A DNA stretch of 64,000 nt from Flavobacterium daejeonense DSM 17708 (lineage in GTDB: Bacteria > Bacteroidota > Bacteroidia > Flavobacteriales > Flavobacteriaceae). The stretch is taken from the NCBI RefSeq assembly GCF_000425425.1, contig NZ_AUDK01000002.1, positions 248,001-312,000 of the forward strand, given 5' to 3'. Below, in pieces: positions 8,433 to 17,800 of this stretch. The stretch's first letter is position 1. Each line of letters begins with the position of its first letter. The position numbers were made by a program, and so were the translations under genes. Below the pieces are notes generated by a model, which saw only the letters and a program-made list of their open reading frames with translations, was not told the origin of the DNA and searched no databases.

Positions 8433-11131
8433 GTTTCACTAGTATTGTAATTGGGTAATGTAAAGGTAATGGTTGTTCCGCCACTTTCGCTGCTTTCGGC
8501 CCAAATTTTTCCTTTATGATGTTCTATTATTTTTTTGCAAATGGCTAATCCTAAGCCGCTTCCAATTGGTTTTTTGATATTCTGATTTCTGGCCTGATAA
8601 AATTTATCAAAAATAGCTTCCAAGTCTTCCGGATTGATTGCTTTACCGTTGTTATGAATGCTCACCGCCGTAAAATCATTGTTTTCTGTAATGGTAATTT
8701 TTATTTTTCCTTCAGTTTCAGAACTAAATTTAATAGCATTTGAAAATAAATTATTTAACACCTGAATAATGCGTTCTTCATCATAAATGGCTTTTATTTC
8801 AAAGGTTTTTGTCTCAAAATCTACCTTAATTTTTTTGTTAACGATTAATTGTTGTAAAGATTCTAAAGTGTTGTTAATCGTTTGACAAATGTTATTTTTA
8901 GACAGGTAAATTTTTTGCTTTCCGGTTTCAAATTTTTCTAAATCTAATATTTTGTCAATCAAACGATTCAGTCGGTCTGATTCGGTAATGATGTTTTGGA
9001 GGAATTTTTGACGAACTTCTGTTGGTATATTTTCATCATCGTGCAAAATTTCGGTTGCGGCTCTAATGGCTGTAATCGGAGTTCGTAATTCATGGGTTAC
9101 AGTATCCAGAAATTCGTCTTTTTGAATGTCTTTGTTAATGAGTTCCTGATTGGCTCTTTGTAGTTTTTCGGATAAGGTTTTTAATTCGTTCGAATTTTCA
9201 ACCAGCATTTTATTGATGATAATATTTTCTTTGGATTCTTCCAAAATTCGCAGTACTTCCGGCAAACTGATTTTGTCTTCTTTGGCTACACTGGAAATTA
9301 CAATTTTGGCGGAAGCCGTTCCGATATGTCCTGTGAGTAAATTTTCGGCAAATTTGATAAAACGGGCATCAGCAATATTGTTGTTTTTGTCAATATTGTA
9401 TTTAAGATTAAAAATAGTAAGGGCGCGTTGGGTTCTTTCGGTTCCTAAAAAGCGTTCCAGAATTTTTGTAATATCCGAGATGTTAGCGGTTCCTTTCCAT
9501 ACATAAGCATTTTCGTGATTGTTGATGTATTTGTCTATGTCAACAAACATTTCGGCATAATTTCGTTCTCTGTAATTACCGCTGAAACTAACAGAAATGG
9601 CTAAATAGCTTAAGATATTGACTAATAAACTCCAAAAAACCGCTTGTGGAATTGGATCCAAATAATCCAGTCCAAAAAGCTGAAAAGGTTTTAATAATTC
9701 GATTCCCCAGGCACCTTCCTGCACAAAAGTACTGGACGATTTTGTGGTGCCAATAGCATAGGGAACTAATAATGTGTAGAAGCAAACTGAAAAGCCGAGA
9801 ATAATTCCGGTCACAGCGCCTTTTTTAGAACCGCGTTTCCAAAATAAAGCACCAAAAAATGACGGTGCTAATTGGGCGATGATAACAAACGAAAGCAATC
9901 CGATGGAGACCAAAGTGTAATCTAAGATAAAAACGCGATAAATAATGTAAGCTAAAATAATGAGCGAAAAGATTCCAATTTTTCTGCTGAGAACAATTCT
10001 TTTAGTATTTTTTTCAGGAGAAATATTTTTTAGAGAACCAATAAAACCATACGGAATTAAAAGGTTGTTACTTAACATTGTTGCCAGTGCGATTGATGAA
10101 ACGATAATCATAGAAATCGCTGCCGAAAATCCCCCCAGAAATACAATAACGGTCAGGAAATTATTATTGAAATGCTGTGGAATTAATAGGGAATAAGTGT
10201 CCGAATTCAGGCCTTGCGACCCAAAAAGAATGTTGCCTCCCCAGGCTATTGGGAAAACAAAAACATTAAACAGTAATAAATAAAGCGGAAAGAGCCAAAT
10301 GGCCGTTCGGATGTGTTTTTCCTGATTGTTTTCTACAATTGCAGTGTGAAATTGTCTTGGTAAAATAAAAATGGCAAACATGGAAATAAGGCACAAAAAG
10401 AACCAGTTGATTCCGTTGCTTAAAGAACCAATGGTGTTTTTTTTATTAAAGTCTTCCAAGACTGAAGCTTTGGTATAAATATCATCAAAACCGTCAAAAA
10501 CAAAATAGGTAACATAAATTCCGATGATAGAAAAGAAAACGAGTTTTAAAATTGATTCTATAGCAATTGCAGTTACAATTCCGCGCCTTTTTTCAGAAGC
10601 ATCTACATATTTATTGCCGTAATAAGAAGCAAATAAAGCCAGAGCAATACAAATATAAGTGGTGTTGTCCGTAAAAATATTAGAATGCGGTTGGGTTTTA
10701 GTGACAATATGGTAAGTGTCAGAAATGGCTTTTAACTGCAAAGCAATATAAGGTACAATCCCGAAAATTGAGATTAATGTTACCAGTGCTCCCAGTGAGC
10801 GGCTGTTGCCATAGCGAAGCGAAATAAAATCAGCAATGCTGGTTATTTTGTTAATCCGGGTTATTCGAATAATTCTTTTAAGAATAATAATCCAGGTCGG
10901 GATGATGATTATTGGTCCTAAGTAAATAGGTAAATAATCTAATCCGGATTTAGCTGCCATTCCGATACTTCCGTAATACGTCCAGGCAGTACAATAAACG
11001 GCTAAAGAAAAAGAGTAGATATAGGGATTGTTCGTCCATTTAGAATGGCTTCTTTTTTCTGACCAGTGGGCAATGTAAAATAAAATGACCACATAGACGA
11101 CTAAAATTAATAACAGTCCTAAGCTACTCAT
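8429..11131 (-). CDS. Sodium:solute symporter/sensor histidine kinase fusion (CbrA-like)
   Basis: 900 residues. Residues about 1-500 are a multi-spanning sodium:solute symporter (SSS) domain (YCTAWTYYGSIGMAA, SIADFISLRYG, GGFSAAISMIIVSS). A linker domain (about 500-640) and a short coiled segment (LSEKLQRANQELINKD) follow. The kinase core has FLDTVTHELRTPITAIR with the phospho-His at about 680, then LNNLFSNAIKFS (N box) and GSGLGLAICKKI (G2 box). The fusion resembles the CbrA family, where substrate transport or sensing is tied to kinase output. Its place between an acetate transporter gene and acs suggests sensing of acetate or a related carboxylate; that is inference. It overlaps the upstream small gene by 8 nt. 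Confidence 0.9.
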   Translation of the reverse strand: MSSLGLLLILVVYVVILFYIAHWSEKRSHSKWTNNPYIYSFSLAVYCTAWTYYGSIGMAAKSGLDYLPIYLGPIIIIPTWIIILKRIIRITRINKITSIADFISLRYGNSRSLGALVTLISIFGIVPYIALQLKAISDTYHIVTKTQPHSNIFTDNTTYICIALALFASYYGNKYVDASEKRRGIVTAIAIESILKLVFFSIIGIYVTYFVFDGFDDIYTKASVLEDFNKKNTIGSLSNGINWFFLCLISMFAIFILPRQFHTAIVENNQEKHIRTAIWLFPLYLLLFNVFVFPIAWGGNILFGSQGLNSDTYSLLIPQHFNNNFLTVIVFLGGFSAAISMIIVSSIALATMLSNNLLIPYGFIGSLKNISPEKNTKRIVLSRKIGIFSLIILAYIIYRVFILDYTLVSIGLLSFVIIAQLAPSFFGALFWKRGSKKGAVTGIILGFSVCFYTLLVPYAIGTTKSSSTFVQEGAWGIELLKPFQLFGLDYLDPIPQAVFWSLLVNILSYLAISVSFSGNYRERNYAEMFVDIDKYINNHENAYVWKGTANISDITKILERFLGTERTQRALTIFNLKYNIDKNNNIADARFIKFAENLLTGHIGTASAKIVISSVAKEDKISLPEVLRILEESKENIIINKMLVENSNELKTLSEKLQRANQELINKDIQKDEFLDTVTHELRTPITAIRAATEILHDDENIPTEVRQKFLQNIITESDRLNRLIDKILDLEKFETGKQKIYLSKNNICQTINNTLESLQQLIVNKKIKVDFETKTFEIKAIYDEERIIQVLNNLFSNAIKFSSETEGKIKITITENNDFTAVSIHNNGKAINPEDLEAIFDKFYQARNQNIKKPIGSGLGLAICKKIIEHHKGKIWAESSESGGTTITFTLPNYNTSET

Positions 11132-11318
11132 AATATTTTTTGATAATTAAGTAGGTTATGCCAATTGAAAATAGCCAGACTGAAAAAAAATAGATGTAGA
11201 TAATCGGGAAGCCAAATAATGGTTTGGAACTGTCAAATAAGAGAATAAGAGGGATGTTCAATGCTAAAATCATCAGCATTGACAGAATAATTAGTTTCTG
11301 TTCGTGTCTCTTTTTCAT
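11124..11318 (-). CDS. Small two-TM membrane protein, possible symporter accessory subunit
   Basis: 64 residues with two hydrophobic spans (about 10-28 and 38-58) and charged ends (MKKRHEQK and IKKYYE). It overlaps the start of the symporter-kinase gene by 8 nt, so the two are translationally coupled. Small two-TM partners (DUF485 or DUF4212 types) are known next to SSS acetate symporters such as ActP. The size, topology and position match that role, but I see no diagnostic motif. The functional link is inference. Confidence 0.6.
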   Translation of the reverse strand: MKKRHEQKLIILSMLMILALNIPLILLFDSSKPLFGFPIIYIYFFSVWLFSIGITYLIIKKYYE

Positions 11319-11372
11319 TTAAATAATAAAAATACAATACACTTTTAGTGCATTATATGAATGTTATTATAA

Positions 11373-11460
11373 CCACCCCGCCCGTTGGGCACCCCTCCAA
11401 AGGAGGGGGATTCCGAGCGTTATTCCCCTCTTTTAGAGGGGTGGTCGAAGACCGGGGTGT
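11373..11460. repeat. Nested inverted-repeat element in the acetate operon
   Basis: An 88-bp G+C-rich island in A/T-rich DNA between satP and the small-membrane-protein gene. It contains two back-to-back hairpins (CCCCTCC-AAA-GGAGGGG and CCCCTCT-TTT-AGAGGGG) enclosed by an outer pair (CACCCCG near 11374, CGGGGTG near the end). The layout resembles dispersed intergenic palindromic elements common in Flavobacterium genomes. It ends directly at the satP stop codon, so it would fold in the operon mRNA. Confidence 0.75.
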
Positions 11461-11461
11461 T

Positions 11462-12022
11462 TTATAAAGGTAAAACTTGTTTGCCTAATTTTTCATTGAT
11501 AACAATTGCTGCTGCTTCATAAAAGGCAAAAAAACCGCACAAAATTCCTTCGTAACCTGCCAAAGTATGAATACTTTCGCTTCCTGTAAAACTGGCTGCC
11601 GATAGTAATCCAAAAAGAATCACTAATGAACCAAATATCAATTTTCCAATGGTATTTCCGTTCAGTGTGCCAATGAAAAAAGCCAGAGTGAATAACCCCC
11701 AAATTCCTAAATAGCATCCCATTGAAGGGCCGTCCGGTTTAGTTACTCCAATTAAAGGAAGCAGCCATAGTGTTACGAGTGAAATCCAGAAAAAGCCATA
11801 AGAGGTAAAAGCAGCCATGGCAAAACCATTACCTTTTTTCCACTCCATGATTCCGGCAATTACTTGTTGAGTTCCTCCAAAAAAGATTCCCATTCCCATA
11901 ATCATCGAATTGAGCTCGAAGAATCCGGCATTGTGAATGTTTAATAACATAGTAGTCATTCCGAATCCAAAAAGGCCCAGCGGAGCCGGATTAGCTGTCG
12001 TGTCTTTAAAAATTTGTTCCAT
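11462..12022 (-). CDS. satP: Acetate uptake transporter, GPR1/FUN34/YaaH (SatP) family
   Basis: 186 residues with six predicted membrane spans. The family signature NPAPLGLFGFGMTTMLL is at about 11-27. GMGIFFGGTQQVIAGIMEWKKGN follows in the second span region and ASFTGS near the C-terminus. The family moves acetate or succinate across the inner membrane. Being first in the minus-strand order satP, small protein, symporter-kinase, regulator, acs supports acetate. The gene symbol is by family, not shown experimentally here. Confidence 0.9.
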   Translation of the reverse strand: MEQIFKDTTANPAPLGLFGFGMTTMLLNIHNAGFFELNSMIMGMGIFFGGTQQVIAGIMEWKKGNGFAMAAFTSYGFFWISLVTLWLLPLIGVTKPDGPSMGCYLGIWGLFTLAFFIGTLNGNTIGKLIFGSLVILFGLLSAASFTGSESIHTLAGYEGILCGFFAFYEAAAIVINEKLGKQVLPL

Positions 12023-12158
12023 AAGGGGTTAAAATGTTAAGGTTGATTTTGGTTTTAAAAATTAATATTCAAATAATGGGTTGGTTTAAATAGATTAGCA
12101 AATTCAGCTTTTTTGCCAATAAAAAAAAATAGGACATATATATGTGTTAATACTATAG

Positions 12159-12578
12159 TTATTTTTTAAAGCGTTCCCATTTAATGACCATGAATTTGTC
12201 GCCTAATTCGGTTATAATCATTCCGGCTCCCGAAAGTGTGTCTTTAACCCGGATGTATTCTATTAGTTCTAAGTGATTTAGTATTTTGTAGGTTGGGTGG
12301 TAATTGGTGTTAACTGGTTTTTTAATATTAAAAGATTTAATCCAATTGCTGATGCTGACATGTGAAACGCCAATAATACGTTCGATTTCCCGATAGCTCA
12401 ATCCTTCAAGGTATAGCTGTAAAGCTTTGGTAACATAGTAGTCGTCTATTTTTTTTCCAATTTTAGCTACGGTAAAAAAGTAGTTGCAGTTTTTGCATAA
12501 ATACCTTTGTTTTTCGTTGATAATGCCACTTTTTACAATTTTATTGTTCTGACATTTGGGACAGCTGATGGGTTCCAT
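12159..12578 (-). CDS. IS1 InsA-like zinc-ribbon/HTH protein, probably domesticated
   Basis: 139 residues. The N-terminus is a four-Cys zinc ribbon (CPKCQNNKIVKSGI, then RYLCKNCNYFF) as in IS1 InsA. A helix-turn-helix follows (LYLEGLSYREIERIIGVSHVSISNWIKSF, about 53-81). IS1 InsA is about 90 residues; here there is a non-transposase C-terminal extension (about 90-139, SGAGMIITELGDKFMVIKWERF). There is no InsB-like DDE partner and no inverted repeats that I can find, so it is unlikely to be a live IS. It lies between satP and the ECF sigma gene. A regulator role is inference. Confidence 0.7.
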   Translation of the reverse strand: MEPISCPKCQNNKIVKSGIINEKQRYLCKNCNYFFTVAKIGKKIDDYYVTKALQLYLEGLSYREIERIIGVSHVSISNWIKSFNIKKPVNTNYHPTYKILNHLELIEYIRVKDTLSGAGMIITELGDKFMVIKWERFKK

Positions 12579-12827
12579 GTATATAATTTTTGCATAAATA
12601 TACTAATTTAGCAAATAAGTTTTTTTGAGATTTGTTTTTTTATACTTTTTTCTGAATTTATTTTTGAAAAACCTCTGTTTTTTTATGTGTTACGAAATTG
12701 ATATTTGGTATTTTTTAATTTTATGAAAAAAAATTATAATTTAATGAGTATATAATAAAAAAGTTGTCCTTTATGTGTAAAAGAGCTTTTCTGTTATGTG
12801 ATTTGGTTAGTCATGTTATTAAGGTGA

Positions 12828-12863
12828 AAGAGTTGTTGTTTTTGATGACAACTCTTCTTTTTC
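12828..12863 (+). terminator. Terminator-like hairpin in the ECF sigma leader region
   Basis: A 9-bp perfect stem AAGAGTTGT/ACAACTCTT with an 11-nt loop is followed by CTTTTTC. It sits about 55 bp before the sigma-factor start in the 338-bp gap between divergent genes (12579-12916). The rest of that gap is A/T-rich with no other clear site. It could end a transcript from upstream or act as an attenuator for the sigma gene. Confidence 0.5.
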
Positions 12864-12916
12864 TAAATTTAGGAGAAAAGAAAAGAGAGAAAGTGAATTA
12901 CTGAATTTAAAATGTT

Positions 12917-13525
12917 TTGAATTTGAAAAATCAAGTTTCCCAAAAGAATATTCTGAATGATGATGAATTGTGGGTTGAGCTAAAGGCTGGGAATGAAAAG
13001 GCTTTTTCAATTCTCTTTAAAAAATATTACAATTGTTTGGTTCAATATGCAAATACATTATCTCCGTTTTCAGAAAAAAATCAGGATTGTGTTCAGGATG
13101 TTTTTACGGATGTATGGATTTATCGCAACAGTTTGAGTGAAACAGTTGTTGTTAAAGCTTATTTGCTTTCCAGTGTAAGAAAACGTATTGTACGTTTGCA
13201 ACAACGTGATAAAGTTTTTAATAGATCGAAATCGGTCGATGATTCTGTGTTTTTGTTGGATTTCTCCGTTGAACAACAGTTGATTTCTGATGAGTTGACC
13301 GCTAACAGAGCTATGAAACTTAATAAGGTGCTGAATAAGTTGCCTGCCAGACAAAAAGAAGCACTGTATTTAAGATATCATAATAGTTTGAATATAGATG
13401 AAATAGCTGTGATTTTAAATGTGAATTATCAATCGGCGAGTAATTTATTGCATCGTGCCTTGGTTTATATTCGTAAAGGATGGAATGGAGCATTGCTATT
13501 ATTGACAATGTTGTTGTTAAAATAA
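12917..13525 (+). CDS. ECF RNA polymerase sigma factor (Bacteroidota SusCD-linked type)
   Basis: About 202 residues. Region 2 is at about 25-75 (FKKYYNCLVQYANTL, then CVQDVFTDVWIYR). Region 4 is at about 135-185 (LPARQKEALYLRYHNSL, then IDEIAVILNVNYQSASNLLHRAL). It is followed by a FecR-type anti-sigma gene and susC/susD, the standard order for surface-signalling control of a SusCD locus. The reading frame has a stop at 12908-12910 and no ATG before conserved sequence, so initiation must be at a non-ATG codon. TTG at 12917 or 12923 are the best candidates. A hydrophobic tail (ALLLLTMLLLK) ends the protein. Confidence 0.85.
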   Translation: MNLKNQVSQKNILNDDELWVELKAGNEKAFSILFKKYYNCLVQYANTLSPFSEKNQDCVQDVFTDVWIYRNSLSETVVVKAYLLSSVRKRIVRLQQRDKVFNRSKSVDDSVFLLDFSVEQQLISDELTANRAMKLNKVLNKLPARQKEALYLRYHNSLNIDEIAVILNVNYQSASNLLHRALVYIRKGWNGALLLLTMLLLK

Positions 13526-13599
13526 TTGTGGGAATAATTAGGGATTAGTGAGTATGTAATTTTGATGCTGTCCTTTAAGATAGCAGAAATACTTTAAAA

Positions 13600-14715
13600 A
13601 TGAAAGAACGAAATCAATATAGGGAAGTAGAAGACTTTTTGGCAGACGAATCATTTTGTTTATGGATGCGCTCTCAAAAAAATGTTGATGGTTGGGAAGA
13701 ATGGACCTTAGAACATCCCAAAAGAGCTAAATTGGTAGAAGAAGCCCGTTTGTGGTTGCTTGCTATGAAAGTGCCAAATGATGATTTGTCTCAGGAAGAG
13801 GTAGGTGTTGCTTTGCAAAATGCCTGGATGGAAATTGAGAAAAGAGAACGGGAAAGTAAAATGGAAATTCAGCTTATCCAATTATGGCAAACAGGGTGGT
13901 TCAGAAAAATAGCTGCCATTTTTGTTATTGGGTTACTTTCTTTTTATACTTATACCAAGTATTTCGCTGCTGAACAATTGTATTATGATTACAGTCAAAT
14001 TGTAAAAGGTCTTGATGAAGATGGTTTATTGGAACAAATTAATAATTCTAACAGGCCTCAAATTGTGACTCTTTCTGATGGAAGTTCGGTATTACTACAG
14101 CCTAAAAGTAAATTAAGTTATCCTAAAATTTTTACAGGAAATGAACGCAAGGTTTTTTTATCCGGAGAAGCTTTTTTTGAAATTAGTAAAAACCCAAAAA
14201 AGCCCTTTTTTGTTCATGCTAATGAGATTGTTACTAAAGTAGTAGGAACCAGTTTCCGGATTAAAGCTTATGAAAATCAATCTGATGTAGAGATTTTGGT
14301 ACGAACAGGAAAGGTAAAAGTGAATTCGGAAAAAGGAAGTAGTAAATCAAATCAAAAAGAAATTGTGTTGTTGCCTAATCAGGCACTTCGATTTGAACGT
14401 AAGAATCAGACTTTTGATAAAATTACTGATATAACTATAGATAAGTCGCTACGAAACTCAGTAAAAAGTATTGAGCAGTTGAGTTTTGAATTTACGGATA
14501 TACCGGTTGCACAGATTTTTAAAACAATTGAGCAAGCTTATTCAGTAGAAATAGATTTTCCAAAACAGGAATTTGAAAAATGCCATTTAACGACTTCGTT
14601 AAGTGACCAACCCTTGCCTGAAAAATTGAAAATTATTTGCAAAAGTATAGGGAATAATTCCAGTTATACCATGAATGGAAATCAAATAACCATTTTGTCT
14701 AAAGGATGTAATTAG
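13600..14715 (+). CDS. FecR-family anti-sigma factor
   Basis: 371 residues. A cytoplasmic N-terminal region of about 95 residues, which would bind the sigma factor, precedes one membrane span (about 100-120, IAAIFVIGLLSFYTYTKYF). The periplasmic FecR domain follows (VTLSDGSSVLLQPKSKLSYP, KVFLSGEAFFEISKNPKKPF, about 150-260). A C-terminal STN-like/DUF4974 domain (FEFTDIPVAQIFKTIEQAY, about 300-371) should contact the N-terminal domain of the downstream SusC. It lies 74 bp after the sigma gene and should keep it silent until SusC loads its ligand. Confidence 0.9.
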   Translation: MKERNQYREVEDFLADESFCLWMRSQKNVDGWEEWTLEHPKRAKLVEEARLWLLAMKVPNDDLSQEEVGVALQNAWMEIEKRERESKMEIQLIQLWQTGWFRKIAAIFVIGLLSFYTYTKYFAAEQLYYDYSQIVKGLDEDGLLEQINNSNRPQIVTLSDGSSVLLQPKSKLSYPKIFTGNERKVFLSGEAFFEISKNPKKPFFVHANEIVTKVVGTSFRIKAYENQSDVEILVRTGKVKVNSEKGSSKSNQKEIVLLPNQALRFERKNQTFDKITDITIDKSLRNSVKSIEQLSFEFTDIPVAQIFKTIEQAYSVEIDFPKQEFEKCHLTTSLSDQPLPEKLKIICKSIGNNSSYTMNGNQITILSKGCN

Positions 14716-14736
14716 TTATATAAAATAAATAAAAAA

Positions 14737-14767
14737 AGCGTCGATGTACTGCAATACAATCGACGCT
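14737..14767 (-). terminator. Intrinsic terminator pointing away from susC
   Basis: A 9-bp perfect stem with GTA/TAC continuation is followed by a seven-T run on the minus strand. On the plus strand no T-run follows, so it is poor as a terminator for fecR. Confidence 0.7.
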
Positions 14768-14843
14768 ATAAAGCTTCATTCTCACTCTGTAAAGTGAGTT
14801 TGAAATGTTTCTTAAATACCCTCAAAATAGTATTAATCAAAAC
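14737..14843 (-). ncRNA. Candidate antisense sRNA opposite the susC leader and start
   Basis: On the minus strand, the stem AGCGTCGAT/ATCGACGCT (14737-14767) is followed by TTTTTTTATTT, a textbook intrinsic terminator, yet no minus-strand gene is near. About 80 bp upstream (minus sense) lies TAATTTTG (14848-14855, matching TAnnTTTG), overlapping the susC ATG. A TTG element is 20 bp further (14876-14878), giving a plausible Bacteroidota promoter. The predicted RNA is about 105 nt and contains a second hairpin (CTCACT/AGTGAG, 14781-14798). Antisense RNAs opposite susC-homologue starts are known in Bacteroides. Transcription here is inference. Confidence 0.45.
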
Positions 14844-14854
14844 AAACCAAAATT

Positions 14855-17800
14855 ATGAAAAAAACCGTAGTAAAACAACGATTACTAATCCGACTCATGA
14901 AGATGACATTATATCAATTTGTATTAGCACTCATTTTTTCGACTGTTGCCACAGCAAATAGCCTAAATGGACAGGGAAAATTAGATACAAAAGTTACCAT
15001 ATCTATAACAGATATGAACTTAAATAATGCCTTGAAAGAACTGGGTAAATCAGCCGATGTGAAGTTTTCGTATAACTCCAGAATGGTTCCTTTTGATCAA
15101 AAAGTAAGTGTTAAAGCTGAGGGTGAGGTATTGTCGGCAGTACTTTCAAGAATATTAAAACCACTAAATATTACTTATGCAGTAGTTAGTAATCAAATTG
15201 TATTGCAAAAAGGAAATGCCTTAAATGAAAATCAACGGGAAATAGAACAATTAAAGTCTACAAGTGCTGATATCATAATCAAAGGTAAAATAACTGATGA
15301 ACAAGGAGTGTCATTGCCTGGAGCAACAATACTTGTCAAAAGCTCAGGTAAAAGTACCACTACAGACTTAGATGGGAGTTATAGTATTACTGCTTTAGAT
15401 ACTGATGTTTTAGTAATTTCTTATATTGGATATGTATCAAAAGAAATCTCAGTTTCAGGACAAAAAATAATTAATGTATCATTAATTGAAGATGTTTCTA
15501 AACTAGAGGAAGTTGTAGTTATTGGTTACGGGGAGCAAAAACGTAGTAAAATTTCAGGTTCTGTTTCTGAAATTAGCCAAAAAGAAATTGCTAAAAATCC
15601 TACAGCAAATATTAGTAACGCTTTAGTAGGTCAGGCAACGGGTATTATTGCTAGACAAACAACTGGTGAGCCTGGTAGAGATGATTCAGATGTTTTTATT
15701 AGAGGTGTTGGTACTACTGGTGATGCAAGTCCAATTTATGTTATAGATGGTATAGTTCGCTCTGCTAGAGATTTTTCACAACTTAACTCTAGCGAGATTG
15801 CTTCATTTTCTGTATTAAAAGATGCTGCAAGTGCGGCTGTTTTTGGTGTCCGTGGTGGTAACGGTGTTATTATGGTTACTACAAAAAGAGGAAAAGAAGG
15901 AAAAATGCAAATTAGTTTTTCTTCCAACTTTGGTATTCAAGAAAGAACAAGAGAACCAGAGTTTTTAGGCTCCTACGAATATGCTAAACTATATAATGAA
16001 GCTCGTGTGAATAATGGAGATCCAATTGTATATTCTGATAGTGATCTTCAAAAGTTTAAAGACGGGAGCAGTCCAGATACTCATCCAGATGTAAATTGGA
16101 TGTCTGTACTAAAGAAAACTTCACCGATAAGAACAAGTAGTTTGTCTGCTAATGGAGGTACAGATAAAATAAGATATGCTACTTCCATTAGTCTTTTGGA
16201 TCAACAGGGGCTTCTAGATTCAGATGATTTTAGAAGGGTTAATTTTAGATCCAATATTGATGCTGATGTAACCAATACAACTAAACTATCTTTTGATGTT
16301 TCTGGTAGAGATGAGAAAATTAATTCTGTTGCTGGTGAAGAAGTATTTAGATGGTTAGTTTCTGCTAAACCAGATTTAGCACCAATAAAATTTTCAAATG
16401 GGGGGTATTCAAGTGGGCCAGCTTATTTAACTTTATCAGATAATGGATATAGAAGAAAAAGAAATCAAGTATTTCAAGGTCGTATACAATTAGAGCAGCA
16501 ATTGCCTATTGATGGACTTTCTGTCAAGGGAATTATTTCATATGACAAAACATTTACAGACAATAAGAATTGGTCTTTTCTTAAAATCCCTTTTTATACT
16601 ATAAATAAAGCTGATGGAACTTTTGAAGAAAGTGCATATGGAGCAGATGGTGCATCATCTCTATATGAAGATCATAATGATTATCAATCCATTACCTACG
16701 AAGCGCATTTAAATTACAAAAAAAAGATAGGAAATAATGATTTTACAGGATTAGTTTTATATACCCAAACGGGAGAAAAATGGAATTTTTTAAGTGCTAG
16801 AAGAAAGGAATTTAAGTTGGGTATTGACGAAATGAATTATGGTAATGCTTCTACTAGAGAAAATGGTGGTTATTCTGGTAGTAGTGGACGACAAGGTATA
16901 GTTAGTAGGGTGAATTGGACTTACAATGAAAAATATACTTTAGAAGCCAGTTTTCGTGCAGATGCATCCGAACAATTTGCTCCAGGAAATAGATGGGGGT
17001 ACTTTCCTTCAGGATCTTTTGCTTACGTAATTTCTAAAGAAGATTTTTTACAAAATGTAAAACCAATAAACTTGTTAAAACTAAGAGGATCTTATGGTAT
17101 TTTAGGAAATGATCGATTAAGAATTAATAATCAAGAACAAAGATTCCTTTATTTACAATCTTTTAATGCAAACGGTAATGCTGTTTTTGGTGATGCAGAT
17201 GTACAACAAGCAATTGCTGAAGGGCGTTTACCTAGTCCAGATGTAACATGGGAAACAGTAAAAAAATTAAATATTGGTTTTGATTCTAGATTGTTTAATA
17301 ACAAACTATCTCTAAACTTCGATTATTTTAGTGACAAAAGAAGTGATATTTTAGGACAACGAAATCTTTCTGTTCCTGCTCTTTTAGGTGCATCTTTACC
17401 AGTTGAAAATTTAGCTAAAGTAAACAACAGAGGATTTGAAATTGAGTTGGGACATAAAAATAATATTAGTGATAATTTAAGTTATACCATTAATGGAAAT
17501 TTTACTTATACTAAAAATAAAATTGTTTTTATAGATGAACCAGCGTCCGACAATCTGCTGATAAGAAGAACGGGAAATCCTATTGGGTCACAACAAGGGT
17601 TGATAGCTACAGGTCTTTTTCAATCTCAAGAGGAGATAGATAATGCTCCGCATCAGTTTAATGATGTATTAGCGCCTGGTGATATTAGATATGCCGATAT
17701 CAATGGTCCAGATGGTGTGCCAGATGGTGTAGTGGATAGATACGATGAAACCATAATTGGTGGTTCGTTTACGCCTGAAATTATCTATGGATTTAATCTT

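Noticed and set aside
14737..14767. Terminator of the fecR transcript
   Set aside because: The T-run is on the minus-strand side only; plus-strand sequence after the stem is ATAAAGC.
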